In this document: positions 1-11,810 of the stretch, piece after piece
Layout of the letters: every line of letters starts with the position of its first letter
Position numbering within the stretch: the first letter of the stretch is position 1
Assembly (NCBI GenBank): GCA_963971425.1
Contig: OZ020521.1
Coordinates: 5,225,519-5,289,518, forward strand
DNA length: 64,000 bases
DNA from: Bryoerythrophyllum caledonicum
Taxonomy: Eukaryota; Streptophyta; Bryopsida; Pottiales; Pottiaceae
Direction: 5' to 3'
Translations under genes and position numbers: made by a program
The notes under the pieces: generated by a model
Database searches by the model: none
What the model was told of the DNA's origin: nothing
Seen by the model: the letters and a program-made list of their open reading frames with translations, nothing else

Positions 1-3000
1 GTCTCATTGTCAGTCATTTCCTCGTCAAGCTCAATGGAGATACCCTGTGCATCAAACCAGCATAAATAAGAGCTGCAGAGCTTCCAAAAAAATCCACAAA
101 GTATGGCGTTTCAATGCTCAGGAGCACCCAAGCATTATACCCCTAATGAAAACAAACACGCTTGATCGATACCATTAAAAAAATCATACTATGAAAAAGA
201 ACGAATCTAGAATCGCAATCTGTTTTTAACAGAGATTAGAAACCAGATGAAATAGAAATACAAACATAACAAGACGCTCACCTGTCTGCCTAGAATGTAG
301 CACAGCTGCTGCTTCTCTAAAGTATCTTTGCAAGCCGCAAATGTTGTTCTTACATACTGCACCATCAACATAGTTATTAGCACTACCCAACCCTTGCAAT
401 CATTTAAGTGCAAACCTTAACTACGTACTGAGAGTTCAAGATAAACATACAACTCGAACTCAACAAAAATGTTCGGGAAAACGAAAAATACTATCTGAAT
501 ATAATGATATACCTGTGCATTTCCCATGCGCAGCGCAACTCGCAAAGCCTCTGGAAATTTGTTGAACTTGCAGTACAACTGATACGCAATTTTCAGAACC
601 GCCATATCATCTGGTTCTGGGACATAACTGCATGGCCATTCAATCACTTAATTAAGTTATCCTAAAAGCAATTCCAAATAGGCGCCCAAACGCTGCATTT
701 GAAGTAAGAATCAACACTTTCCAAGCAAAACAAAGAAGAGCATGATGAAGAAGCTAGTACCTAGCAAAACTGGTAAGATAGGAACAAGTACGCTTATGGT
801 TGGCTTTGTCAATATGGTCGATAAGCATGTCAAGTTTGTCTACCTGTAGAAAGAATTCACAACCATGAAAAGAAAACTTCAGTCATAGAAGACAGGAACG
901 AAAGGCACCATGTGCAAGCAGTAAAAATCGAAAAAATCACAGGAAAAAAGTTAGGAAAGCACAGGCAAGAAAAAAGAATCAAGATATAATATCAATGATC
1001 ATGCACCAACATTCACCGTTATGTTCAGCCATATTTCACATTTTTACCACATTCTCAAGATTCAATCAACGAACCTCCATTAGAAGATCCACAGCCTCCG
1101 GTTCTGCATTATGCTGCAAAGAGATACCACGCAGACCTTGTCAGATATACACGATTCATCTACTAAGGCGCCACAGTGAAGTCCTACGCTGCTAAGACAA
1201 GTAAGAAACTAACACAAGCTGACGCATCAGACTGACGTACAAAACAGTAACTTGTGATGCCATACATTACCTTCACATGAAATGGAACAATCTGCTTAAC
1301 CAGGTCCATCAAGTCATCGACAGATTCCTCGGCAGCCTGCAACGATATCAACAGATAGACCAAGAAATACAATTATATTACAAAGTCCACTAAATCCGAA
1401 TAGAAATAAGTTCGATAAATCTTCGAGAGAAAAAAACCAAGCACGAGTGAACATCGAGAATAATTCCTTAAGTACATAATAAGTACCTGACGTTGCTGAA
1501 ACTCGTTGCCAATCTCTCCAGCCAAGTTCCTGCAGAATATCAAAGTGCAAATTGCCCATAAAGCCCCGATAAGTATTCCACCAAAGAAACTGACGATAAG
1601 GCATGTATCCTGAAACTGTAGTAAACCTTCACACCTCCTATTCAAAGAAGAAGGCTAAGAATTCTAGTATAACACCATCATACTCGTCTTCGTTTCCTCT
1701 AGTGAGAAGCAATAACTTATACGAACCTGACATATTCGTGACCCCAAGAACCAATATCTCCAACTGTACCCTGCAATCTGAAGCGCAAACTTTCCTGCAC
1801 AAGTTATAAAGCCGAGGTTAAACCGACTCTCACATAAGATTACTTTGCAAATCCAGAACCATTGCTACTTGATACAACTAGAATGAAAGAAGCAACTTAC
1901 TCTGTCCCCTTCCTCCGACATAGTGAGTGCAAGCACTGAAATAATATCCGCCATGAATCTCTGCACAATCAAAGATGAATAAACCACTCAGCTCCCTCAA
2001 AACGTAGCAGAGTTGCCATTCAACATAGGACATACTATGAGAATAAAAGAAACCCAAGAGAATACCGCTCAGTGAACGAAGGTATGATGTATTACTTTAA
2101 GTTCGGATTCAGGCATTATTTCGTAATGCGTCTTCAAGGTTTTGTAATGTGGTCTAAGGAACTTAAGTGGCTTGGGAACTGAAGTCATGGAGCTTGTAGC
2201 TGTCCTGATTTCTTGCCTGCGACAAGCAATCCAAAAATTGAGACACGGTCCGCTTCACACGACTGCTTTTTCAGCTACATGCAAGATCTTAAACCCAACA
2301 GCCTTCACAATCCGTTAGATAAAACATAAACACATAACTACGCTCTGTAGTGAGTACCTCATGGCTTCCAAGGCAACTCGTTGAATCCCCTCATCAGAAT
2401 CCTGAGCTCTTTCCACATATAGTTCCAACTGCTGCTTAATAGCAAGATCTTCCTCCGACTGCAGGTCATCCAAATTCAACATAACTAAGAGTCACTGAAG
2501 TTTAATCCGTCACATGGCAGGTCATCACAGCCCATTAAAGAACAGAGCTACAATCCAAGTAAAAAAAAACATTCGGAAACAACCACCACCACAACCATGT
2601 GACAGAAGTTCACTGTTCTACACTGTCCATTTCCAACCAATCCTAAACTCCAGATGCAGTACTCCAAAGAGCTGCTGCACGTGCAACTTATCTCAATCTA
2701 CAAGACCGCTCAGCTGCCGTCCATGGTGCAATCAACACAATAAAAAACCGACAGACTAGGGTTTCGCCACAATTCCGTAGTCCCGAACGCCACTCAGCTG
2801 CCACCATCGGCCTCCAATCCAACACCTCATCGGCCTGTAAAAACTTCTACGCTGATATCCACTGCGCGCAATAAAATTGGCAAACGAGAGCTCGCCCTTT
2901 CAAACTCAAGCTCTTACCGATCAAAACCCTACGCTACAACCAACTGCGATCACCGATAACCTCCAAAACTAGGGTTTCACCCTGATTCACCATCTCTCCC

Positions 3001-3328
3001 CGACCTGAGCTCACGCCATTCAAACTCCAGGGACGTGAACAAGACCGCACTCCAATCCAACGCCTCAACCGCCACCAATTCCCTGATCACTAGGGTTTCA
3101 ACCTAATTCTCCATCGAGAGCTCACGCCATTCAAACTCCAGAAACTTACCCCCGATCGCACTAAGGCCTCAAAATCCCCGAACTAGGGTTTCGCGTCACA
3201 CTCACCAAGTCGTCGTCCTTGTTCTTCTCGTCCTTCTTCTTCTTGGCGGGCGCCTTGGAGGGCGGCGCCGCGTCGTGGTCCATGCGGTCCCCGAGCGCTC
3301 CGCCGTTCTCCTTGGGCTCGGGCGCCAT
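1..3328 (-). CDS. RPN1: 26S proteasome regulatory subunit RPN1 (PSMD2), N-terminal part, 12 exons, runs off left edge
   Basis: RPN1 is the non-ATPase scaffold of the 19S base that docks ubiquitin receptors and ubiquitin-like shuttle proteins. Exons read on the minus strand are 3206-3328, 2358-2458, 2096-2216, 1901-1960, 1727-1794, 1487-1529, 1271-1336, 1075-1113, 761-843, 513-627, 282-356 and <1-44. All have GT/AG borders and every junction keeps frame. The ATG at 3326-3328 opens a Lys/Asp-rich leader ([17 protein letters not shown]) followed by [51 protein letters not shown] and [19 protein letters not shown]. These blocks follow plant RPN1 in order and spacing. About 315 codons are visible of roughly 890 expected; the toroid PC repeats lie outside the window. 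I see no breaks. The identification comes from recalled family sequence and is strong. Confidence 0.93.
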
Positions 3329-3535
3329 CGCGGGACGGCGAGGGCGGGTTCGTTGGAAAGCCTGTGCAGAGGCGGAGATGGTGGTGCGCAAGCGCGGCGT
3401 GGAGATGGACAAAAAAACGGCAGCGCTCACGCAATTGTGAAAGAGGAGCGCGAGTGTGAGTGAGTGGCGATGGTGGCGATGATGGCGATGATCGCGTCGC
3501 CTTCGTCGTGGACGACGAACACCGTCTCGCGGACT

Positions 3536-3890
3536 TCTCTTCTTCATCTACTATCTCATCTACTACTTTCTCATCTACTACTTTCTCATATATTTTCTCA
3601 TCTACTTTCTCATCTACTTTCTCATCTACTACTTTCTCATTTATTTTCTCATCTACTTTCTCATCTACCACTTTCTCATCTACTACTTTCTCATCTACTT
3701 TCTTATCTACTACTTTCTCATCTACTTTCTCATCTACTACTTTCTCATCTACTTTCTCATCTACTTTATCATTTACTACTTTTTCATTTACTTTCCCATC
3801 ATCTATTTTCTCATCTACTTTCTCATATACTACTTTCTCATCTTCTACTTTCTCCTCTACTTTTTCATCTACTTTTTCGTCTACCTTTTT
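3536..3890. repeat. TCTACTTTCTCA-type minisatellite upstream of RPN1
   Basis: About 355 bp of imperfect tandem units built from TCATCTACTTTC and TCATCTACTACTTTC, giving 15-18 bp periods. It lies about 210 bp upstream of the RPN1 start codon, in its promoter or 5' UTR region. The minus strand is open for 245 codons reading mostly Lys-Val-Asp-Glu, but that frame differs from RPN1 and has no coding character beyond the repeat. I treat it as non-coding. Confidence 0.85.
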
Positions 3891-4054
3891 TGTCAATTTT
3901 TTCATCTTCGTTTCTCTCACTTCTTTCTTTCCATTTTTGTTTTATTTCTTTCTTCATTTTTTTTGTTCTCTATAACCTTTCTCTTGTTCCCATTTGAGTT
4001 TTGCAACAACTTATTTACCATGATTTTGAACCTACGAACATTTTGCTATGTTTT

Positions 4055-4285
4055 AACCCTTAAACATCAGTTGGAAACCGTATATATCGGGACGTATTTT
4101 ACTCTGTGAAATACAAAAAATGTACTAAAGTTTAGCAAGACTTACACCTGTGGATTGAAAAATTCTTCAACTAACATCTTTTATTTTGAGGTCCTTTCAA
4201 TATCTCAACCTTATCATGTTCAAATACGACATTATACATGTAGAATACTATGGCCACCAGCGGCACCTTATGACGTTTAAGGATT
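4055..4285. mobile_element. MITE family A, copy 1 (TIR AACCCTTAAACRTCAG)
   Basis: The left end reads AACCCTTAAACATCAG and the right end TGACGTTTAAGGATT, a near-perfect inverted pair. The interior has TTTAGCAAGACTTACACC, CTTCAACTAACATCTTT and CCTTATCATGTTCAAATACG. These interior blocks recur at 22774-22994, 24460-24670 (opposite orientation) and 33285-33663. There is no ORF. It is non-autonomous and its superfamily is undetermined. Confidence 0.75.
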
Positions 4286-4436
4286 AAAGTGCATCTCAGG
4301 AAATAGCCTTTGGTCATCTTTTCAGATGAAACGGTCATGGAATGAATTTTAACTTTTGATTGAGGTTAGTACATAGAACTCTCATAAATAAATGTTGATG
4401 GGAAGGAAAAACCATTTATCCTAAAGGATGGTTTTG
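4286..4436. other. Short spacer between MITE A1 and the CACTA-type element
   Basis: About 150 bp of AT-rich sequence. I see no gene, repeat or motif beyond the TTG at 4434-4436 that serves as the CACTA target-site duplication. Confidence 0.5.
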
Positions 4437-4508
4437 TACTACAAGAAAACAAGGTGTTTAGCAACGTATTGAAAATTTCCTAAGCAATGCCTAAGGGCTT
4501 GTTTTGTA

Positions 4509-4783
4509 GAAGAAGAAGAACGTCGATCCCCGAAGGAGCCGGCGTGAATGAAGTGTTTGTTTGTTCCACCACTAAGACAATGCCCACCAGGCAAGGAATT
4601 AGTAGTATGGAACTACTTCCCCCTCTCGAGGGTAGACACTATGTAACAAGTAACCAGAAAACATAAGTAACCAGATACACATGTAACTAAAATATACAAT
4701 AACCAATCATATCCCAAGAGTACCAAAGGAAAAGGGGGAGGGGAGAAAAGTTTTGAAGTTTTTAAAGATAAGTAAGGAAAATG
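4509..4783 (-). other. LINE 3' untranslated region
   Basis: Sequence between the ORF2 stop (4784) and the TTC-repeat tail. It is well conserved with 61646-61950 of the second LINE copy, sharing blocks such as CTATGTAACAAGTA, CTACTTCCCCCT and CGAGGGTAGACA. A diverged piece of the same 3' end, in opposite orientation, lies at about 59900-59975. Conservation of a 3' tail across copies is expected for the RT recognition region. Confidence 0.75.
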
Positions 4784-7700
4784 CTATGGGGGGTCGTGTA
4801 TGTCGGGGAGGTCTTGGTTGTTTTTAATTTTGCGTTTGTGTAGTAGGATGGACATAGCATATTGAATGGCAATGGTATTAATGTTATTGAAAGTGTGTGT
4901 AATTGTTTCGAGGAGGATTTGAAAGGTTTCTTCAAGGATTCTTATAGATGGTATAAAGGTGGTGGCACGAGAGCCTGTTGTGATTACAATAAGGGGATCC
5001 ACTTTCCATCCTAGAGCTGTAACGTCATCAACAAGGGGTTGGTATTTATTCATTTTGTTTTTGATTGTTTCTGGAGAAAATCTGTCATTACAATATGTGA
5101 ATTCGATGAATTGAATGGTGTGGTCTTGGTTTATGTGGTCGGGTAGAGGGTCATTGTATGATAGGCCTCTAACACAAAGTATGTCTGGTTTGAGTCTAGA
5201 ATTGCAATGACAGCGTTGAGTTACGCATGTACATGGAAGCAGCCAAGGGGGGACCGTGTTTTCTTGTGGGTTATTGTTAAAGGTGCCTGCATTCATGAGG
5301 ATAAAACATCGCGATTTGTTATGGAAGGTAATTAGTTTTCGAATTTCCCATACCGCTTTATTATGTCTTTTTACAATTAAGGAGTGTATGTGGTGGTTTT
5401 GGCATTTAAGTAGAACATGTAGCCATGTATCGGGGTCCATGGAACTGCATATGGGACATGTTATAGATGGAAATCTTTCTATTCCGAAAAAGAATTGTTT
5501 TCGGGCGTTACCCATGTATTGACCAGTACGAAATTTCATGACGCATGTTATTTGTGAGTCTGAAATGATGGGGTTTTTGCAAAAATTTGTGGAGAATTCA
5601 TTGTCTATTTTGTTGTTGCCAGTCCATTTTTCTATGTTAAGAAAGTTTTCTACGATTGTGTCAAGGTTGTTATAGAGGTCTTGTTTTTTGAGATATTTGC
5701 TAAAGAATCTAACCGGGCCTTTATCGGGGGTATCTACTTTAGAGGGCCAATCTTCTTTTTGGAAGTAGTATGGGGTAGCATGGGCATGTTTGTGTGGATC
5801 TTTGGCATTTTTATGTGTTTTTTTGCGGCCTTCTTTTGCTAATTTATCTGCTTGTTCATTTCCATCAATATTGGCATGGGCTCTAACTTTGTGAAGGGTT
5901 GTTATTTGTGTTCGGTTCTGTAACATTTGGACCATTGACATTAGTATGGTTTGGTCGGGTGGTTGTGATGGAGGGTAGGGTGCGTTATTTGGGTGTTTAG
6001 TAGATAAAGTGCATTGATACAATCAGTGAATATGTGTGCGGGTTTATTGCTGTATTTTGTTGTGATGATTTGTAGTGCTTTGTGTATGGCCAAAAGTTCT
6101 GCTCTAAGGATGTTTTGTAGTCCATGGAGTCTTTTGGCTAATTTGATTTCTTTTATAGGATTATATATTCCATAACCAAGTTTTTCTCTGCGCCAATTTC
6201 CCGGCCGAACTTGTTCTGGTAGCTTGAAGGAGCCATCTGTGTAACAGCTATATCCTGGGTCAAATTTTGGTGAAGTTAGAGTTTGGTATTTTGGGAGGGG
6301 TGGAGGTGTTACAAGGTAATCTAATGTATTATTGATGTAGTTTAGTTTTGACTATTTTTTGCTTCGATTTACTGGGGTTGGTATTGTTGTCGGTGGAGCC
6401 ATTTTTGTGTATAGACGGTGAATGTTTAGAGAGTTTGCTATGGAGGTGAGTTCGATATGGAGGTGAGTTCACTAAGTTGTTCTAGAGTGCCAAGGGTTTG
6501 ATTTTGGTGGTGGACACATATTATTTGTAATGTAGATGATTCAATCCGGGGCTTTTTTAGCTCGGGTAGAATCGTAGGTTCTTCGTATGGTATTGAGTCT
6601 GCTTCAAATAGTGCAATGATATGAGAGTCTGTAAATGGGCTTGAGTGTTGGTTAAAGTTTTGGTACCAGTTGTTGTCCGGTGTGATGATGAGTGTAGATG
6701 TGTAGTTTGGGTCATGTTTGGCGGCAAGGCGGGCCCAATGTAATGCTTGTTGTGTTTCCTCCTCATTGTGGGGGTGAGCTATACCGTTACCAATCCATTT
6801 GTAGTCAAAGGCCTTTCCCAAAGAGGCAAATATTTTATCTCTTTCAAAGGGTGAGTAGAATTTTTTTAGTTTGGTGGAACATGTGACGGGGGAGGAGAAG
6901 TATGATTGTTTGATGTTGAAGGATGAAATTAATGAGTCTAGAATGGGTGTGGGTATTGTGTATTGTGCACTTTTGAGGGGATTGTTTTTTGGAATGCGGT
7001 ATTTATATCTTTGGTATAGCCAAATTAATTCGGTTTCAAATGGTTGGGTTGTTAGCTCAATGTTTGTAGGAGTTTGTAGTTTCATGTTGTATTGATTCCA
7101 TAACCATTGGAGTCTAGTAGTGGGAATAGTGTGTAGGTATCGGCCATTGTTTTCATATAGATGGGCTTGGTTGATCTTTGTTTTAATTGTGTCCGAGGAT
7201 GTGAGAATATCATTTTCAGGGTTACATTCCGTTGTATAGATGTTTAGAAGTGGGATAATTATGGGTGGAGTTATGGATCTTGAGTCTTGGAGTTGTTCTT
7301 GGGGGTGGTGGGCTTGAATGATTTCCGAGTAGAATTTATTTTTAATTTTTTGATAATATTGTTTTAATTTTTCGGTGTTGTGTGTGGAGGTGTCGCAATC
7401 ATGTCGTGGAAAAAGTTTCTTTGAGGAAGCCATTTGTTGAATGTATTATTGTTGTGTTGCCATTTACATAAGTATTTTGTATAAATATTAAGTATATTAT
7501 TAATATCTATGTTTTGTATTTGTTTATGGTGTATGATGTTATTAATGGGGTATATGATGGAGATTTTAAGGATGTATTTTGGAGGATGGGGATGGTATGG
7601 ATGTGAGGGGTTGTGAGGGTGGATTGGTGGGGGGATATTTCTTGGAATGATGTTGTTGTTGATGGTGATGAATGGATCTTGGAGTGTGTACGAGTATGGG

Positions 7701-10700
7701 CGTATGTTGCAAGGAATATTGCATGTGGTGGGACATGTTGGATGGCAAAAAAGTTGTTTGGCAACATTTAGGGCACTCTTGATTAGTTTGGATGGGGTGA
7801 AGTGGAAGGTTTTGAAGTCTTCATTATTCATGATGTGTGTGCCGTTTGGTAAGGTGATTTGTTTTAGTTCGAAAATATTTTTTGAAAGGAGTTTTTGTAG
7901 AAGCTTTTGGGATAGTTGGGCTTTGAGTGTGTTATGATTTCGTGTTTCTTGGCGCCATAGTACTTCTAATGATGTTAGATCAAAGATGAAATTTGGGAGT
8001 GTACTTTTAAGGTGGACTTTAGCTACGTGTTCCAATAAGAAAAATGTACGAGTTATTGGTGATCTTATACAATCGATTTTTTTGATTCTCGGTATATTTT
8101 TGGCACCACCATATTGAGCGAGAATATATTGAGTTAATCCATTATATATTTTTCCAAGCCTGCCTTTATCATTGAAAGCATTTTGTAATTGTTCACCTAT
8201 ACATCGGAGATATGCATTTTTGAGGGAGAAAGCTTCAAGTCCAAATAGGTTATGTGGGAGTTGGGTTATTGCATTTGACATATATTTTGGCATGCCACAT
8301 ATGGTCTTTTGTATGGCTATAATCTTTTTATCGAGTTTTTTGATAGCTGGCACAGAGTATGGTACAGCGCAGAAGCTGTATGCTACACCTGGTCGTAGTA
8401 CGGTGTCTACCATTTTTATTTTTTGTTTCATAGTGGCTGGACATGTTGTCAATTCCTTACATTGTTTTATGAGTTTTGTGGTCGTGGTGTGAATTTGGAT
8501 TTTCCATTTTAGAGAGGGAACAAGGTTTGTGCCTAGGTATATGTATGGTTCATTTTGGTGTAGTATGGGGATTGGTTGATTGCGGTAGTTGATGTTAGAA
8601 GCTTGCATTAGAGCTTTAAATGCAATTGGATTTATTTTGGATTTATTTGGGCATCCAGTAGCAGCACATTTTGGGACGCCTACGTCCATACCAGTCCACT
8701 TACAGTATTTATCAATTTTTACTTGTAGTGATTTTATTTTGTTGATTATAGTGGCAAGGTCATCGGCGTAGGCGGCAGAGTTTATGGTGGTTTGTGATGT
8801 ATCAAAAGTGTATCCATTATTGCCTTTTTCTAGCCATCTAAGTAGTGGTTCTAAAAATATGATGAATAGATATGGGCTAAGGGTGTCCCCTTGTATAGTT
8901 CCTTTATGGATGGGGATAGGTTTAGTCTTTCCAAAGTGTTCACCAATGTAGTGCGTAGATGATTGAGAGTAGATATTTCCAACTAGTGTAGTTGCATCTT
9001 GTGGATAACAAAGATCAGTCATTATCGCTAATAGTTGCGTGTGGTCTATAGAGCCAAAGGCGTTTTTGAAGTCAACGTATAAGATGTATATATCTTGATT
9101 TGTGAATCGTGCGTCTTCTAGTGCCGCTGATATGGTTGTATTTGTCTAGATGTGCTTTTCTCTGCTCTAAAGCCCTCTTGACTATCGTGTAAGATTTTAA
9201 ATTTTTCACCATATGAGGATAATATAGAGGTAAGTGTACTAGTATATAGTTTATATATTGTGTTAGCTAATGCAATTGGTCTATGGTTTGGTAGTATTGA
9301 GGGATCACCTTCTTTGTATAATAGAATCGTTGCACTTGTTTTCCATGAAGCTGGTATTTGTTTTTGTTTATAGCAGTGGGAGAAGAATAGGAATAGTAAT
9401 TTATGAAATCTGGGAGGCATGTTTTTTAGTATTGAATTTCGGTATTTGGTCTGGCCCTGGGGCTTTGTTATTGCCTATGTTGCGGAGGCATGTGTCGTAT
9501 GTGGCTCTATTGAAGTATGTATGTAATGGGGTTTCAGGTTCTCCTTGTTTGTCTAAGGTAAATCCATCTAGATCGTGCCATGGATATTGGCGAACTGCAC
9601 ATGTGCATTCGATTGGGTGTTGTGGTTAGGAGTTACATGTTGGTACTATGGGTCTATTATTTTTTAATTGTTGGTTGAATATTTCATTAGCAATGTCTTT
9701 GGGACTAGTTAGAATGTTATTGTATTGATCAATGATGCAATCTAATGGTGGAGATTCAATATTTTAAAAAGATTTTCTATTTATTTTCTTAGGACTAGTT
9801 TCATATAATTGTCTATATTTTGAGATGGCTTTTTTAATATTATCTTTGGCGTATTTTGTAGTTACTTTCTGGGCTTGTATATTGGCATTTTTTGGAATTA
9901 ATGCAATGTCTTTATCCATGTATCATGGGGTAGGTCCAGGTGAGGAGGAGGAGGAATATGGGTATTTTGTAGAGTTAATAATTCATTATATATGGGATGA
10001 GTACGCCAGTGAGGGTTATTTTTTACAATTTGAATAGTTTTATGCATTGTATGATATGTAGCTACGTGTTGTTTCCATATTTTAGAAAGTTTGCGGGGTA
10101 GATAACCGCCTTGTTGTAATGTTCGGTTTGTCATTTGTGGTATTGGTTGGGCTTTGCAAGTTTGTTCAAGTGTATCGGAGATATTATTGATAAGTGTATC
10201 TAGGATGTGGCATGTTTCGTGCCATTGTGTTTGAGAGAGTTGGTTATGATTTTCAAGGGTGTTTATGAGAGAGTCTATTTGTATGGAGTTTTCTTCAAAG
10301 AACTTTGTGTTGAATTTTTCTAAGTTATCTTTTGGGATGGGGTTTAGTATTCGTACAATATCGTTGTTTGTGATTACAGGGTTTCGATTAATTAATATGT
10401 TATTTGAGATGTGAAGTTGTATAGGCGAGTGATCCGAGTTAAGAATAGTATCTTTGTTTGTTGTAGAGGTGTATTGTGTAGTATTATTTGAATTTATATA
10501 AAAGTCGTCTATGAGGCTCCAATCCCCATAGTTATAGCCGCCTTGTCTGGAGTATTGTGTATCAATATTTATGTAGGTGAAGTTTAGGCTTTCTGTGAAG
10601 TGGCGCCATTGATAGTCTATGGTTTGAGGGGGGTGTTATGATTTCCGTTTTGTCTTACAATTAAAGCTATGTCTCTGTTGAAGTCTCCACATAACATATA

Positions 10701-11168
10701 AATGTGATTAGGGTTATTATTTATTTGAGATGAAATATTGTTTTGTATGTCTATAATAAATCTAGTATCTTCGAGGTGAGAGGGCATATACATGTGAAAG
10801 ATTAACCATGGTTGTAGTGGTTGATTAGTAATTCTAATTATTTGAAGGTAGGGAGATATGTGCATTGGGGTGGGAATTTTTTTGATATTGCCCGGAAAAG
10901 CATATTTTTTTTGTATTAGTGGAAGGAGGCCACCGCGACCCGGTGTGTATGGTCTTCGTTGTTGGATGCATCTTGTTAGTGCATGTGTGTTATTAAAAAT
11001 AAGTTTGTAGTCTTTGCATATGTTTTGTATGTATTTTGTTGATTTTGTGGCAGATATTTTTGTTTCTTGTATAGCTATGAGTGCCGGTGGTGTGTTTGTA
11101 TGTGTCATCAAAGCTTGTAGGCTAGGAAGAGCGGTGTTTAGAGATGAAACATTCCATGTAATTATGTT
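4784..11168 (-). pseudogene. LINE ORF2: AP endonuclease, reverse transcriptase, extra block, RNase H, zinc knuckle (broken)
   Basis: The endonuclease (about 11168-10400) begins IITWNVSSLN, then ALIAIQETKI, LCGDFNRD and NSDHSPIQLH, the usual APE-type series. RT (about 9450-8000) shows SWKTSATILLYKEGDPS, NHRPIALANTIYKLY, DSQEGFRAEKST, LYVDFKNAFGSIDH, GTIQGDTLSPYLF and the catalytic YADD (8759-8770). A conserved block follows at about 6560-6900 (YSPFERDKIF, AFDYKWIGNGIAHP). RNase H (about 6250-5820) keeps all four acidic positions: YTDGSF, RAELLAI, FTDCINAL and GNEQADKLA. A CPIC...H....C knuckle follows (about 5410-5480). Frame changes or stops occur near 10617, 9118, 7400, 6450 (a 16-bp tandem duplication absent from copy 2) and 5950. 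The motifs otherwise survive, so loss was fairly recent. Confidence 0.85.
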
Positions 11169-11174
11169 TGTATT

Positions 11175-11810
11175 TTAATTGTTTGTACTACTGTTTTGGT
11201 TTTGTGGAGGAAGGTAGGTGGGTGGAGGAGGTGGGTGGGTATATTCAGGTATGGAGTCAAAGCATTTTAGTGACTTGATGATTAGATTGTTAGGGAGGTA
11301 AGGGAATTTTTTCTTTATTGTTTCTCTTGAAGGAGGTATGGCTTGACTATGTAGAAAATTGTATAACTCTTTATGTATTGAGTTTCCGAGATTTATAATA
11401 TTTTGGTTTTCTTCTAAGAATCTTGTATATGGGTGTGGATTATGAATATGTCTTTCGGGTGGGTTTTGTAAGTTTGATAAGGTTTGTAATAGTGTGTTAG
11501 TCCATGTAGTTATATTCGTATTTTGTGGGTTTATAAGATGATTACATTCATCTATGTTTGGGTGGGTGGTAATTACTAGGGCATATAAAATGTGTGTTGA
11601 TGGATGTGTATTTTGTTGTTGTATGTATTGGGCAATATTTGAGTGTGTGGTGTTGTGTATTTGGTGTAGTATATGTGTATTCTTTAGAAGAGGTGCAAAT
11701 GTTTGGGCAATGTGTTTGTATTCCGGTTGTAGTTTTATGGTATTTGGTATAAAGTATATTTTGGCGTTTTTCTTATGTGTTTTAGGGTGTCTTTTTAATA
11801 CATTAGGCAT
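11175..11810 (-). CDS. LINE segment upstream of the endonuclease, same frame as EN, unknown function
   Basis: Open for 211 codons and in the same reading frame as the endonuclease, from which it is separated by a single TAA at 11175-11177. The protein is rich in Asn, Thr, His and Pro (PNVLKRHPKTHKKN, SIPEYTHPPPPPTY near its end). I recognise no domain. It could be the N-terminal part of ORF2 cut off by one stop, or the end of a separate middle ORF. Its A+C-rich sense strand matches ORF2 rather than ORF1. Confidence 0.45.
   Translation of the reverse strand: MPNVLKRHPKTHKKNAKIYFIPNTIKLQPEYKHIAQTFAPLLKNTHILHQIHNTTHSNIAQYIQQQNTHPSTHILYALVITTHPNIDECNHLINPQNTNITTWTNTLLQTLSNLQNPPERHIHNPHPYTRFLEENQNIINLGNSIHKELYNFLHSQAIPPSRETIKKKFPYLPNNLIIKSLKCFDSIPEYTHPPPPPTYLPPQNQNSSTNN

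Noticed and set aside
3460-3997. Plus-strand open frames of Ser/Thr/Phe and Leu/Ser repeats
   Set aside because: Product of the TCTACTT minisatellite; the true gene nearby is RPN1 on the other strand.
8172-9629. Plus-strand ORFs of 60-119 codons within the LINE
   Set aside because: They lie antisense to RT motifs on the minus strand and show no protein family features.
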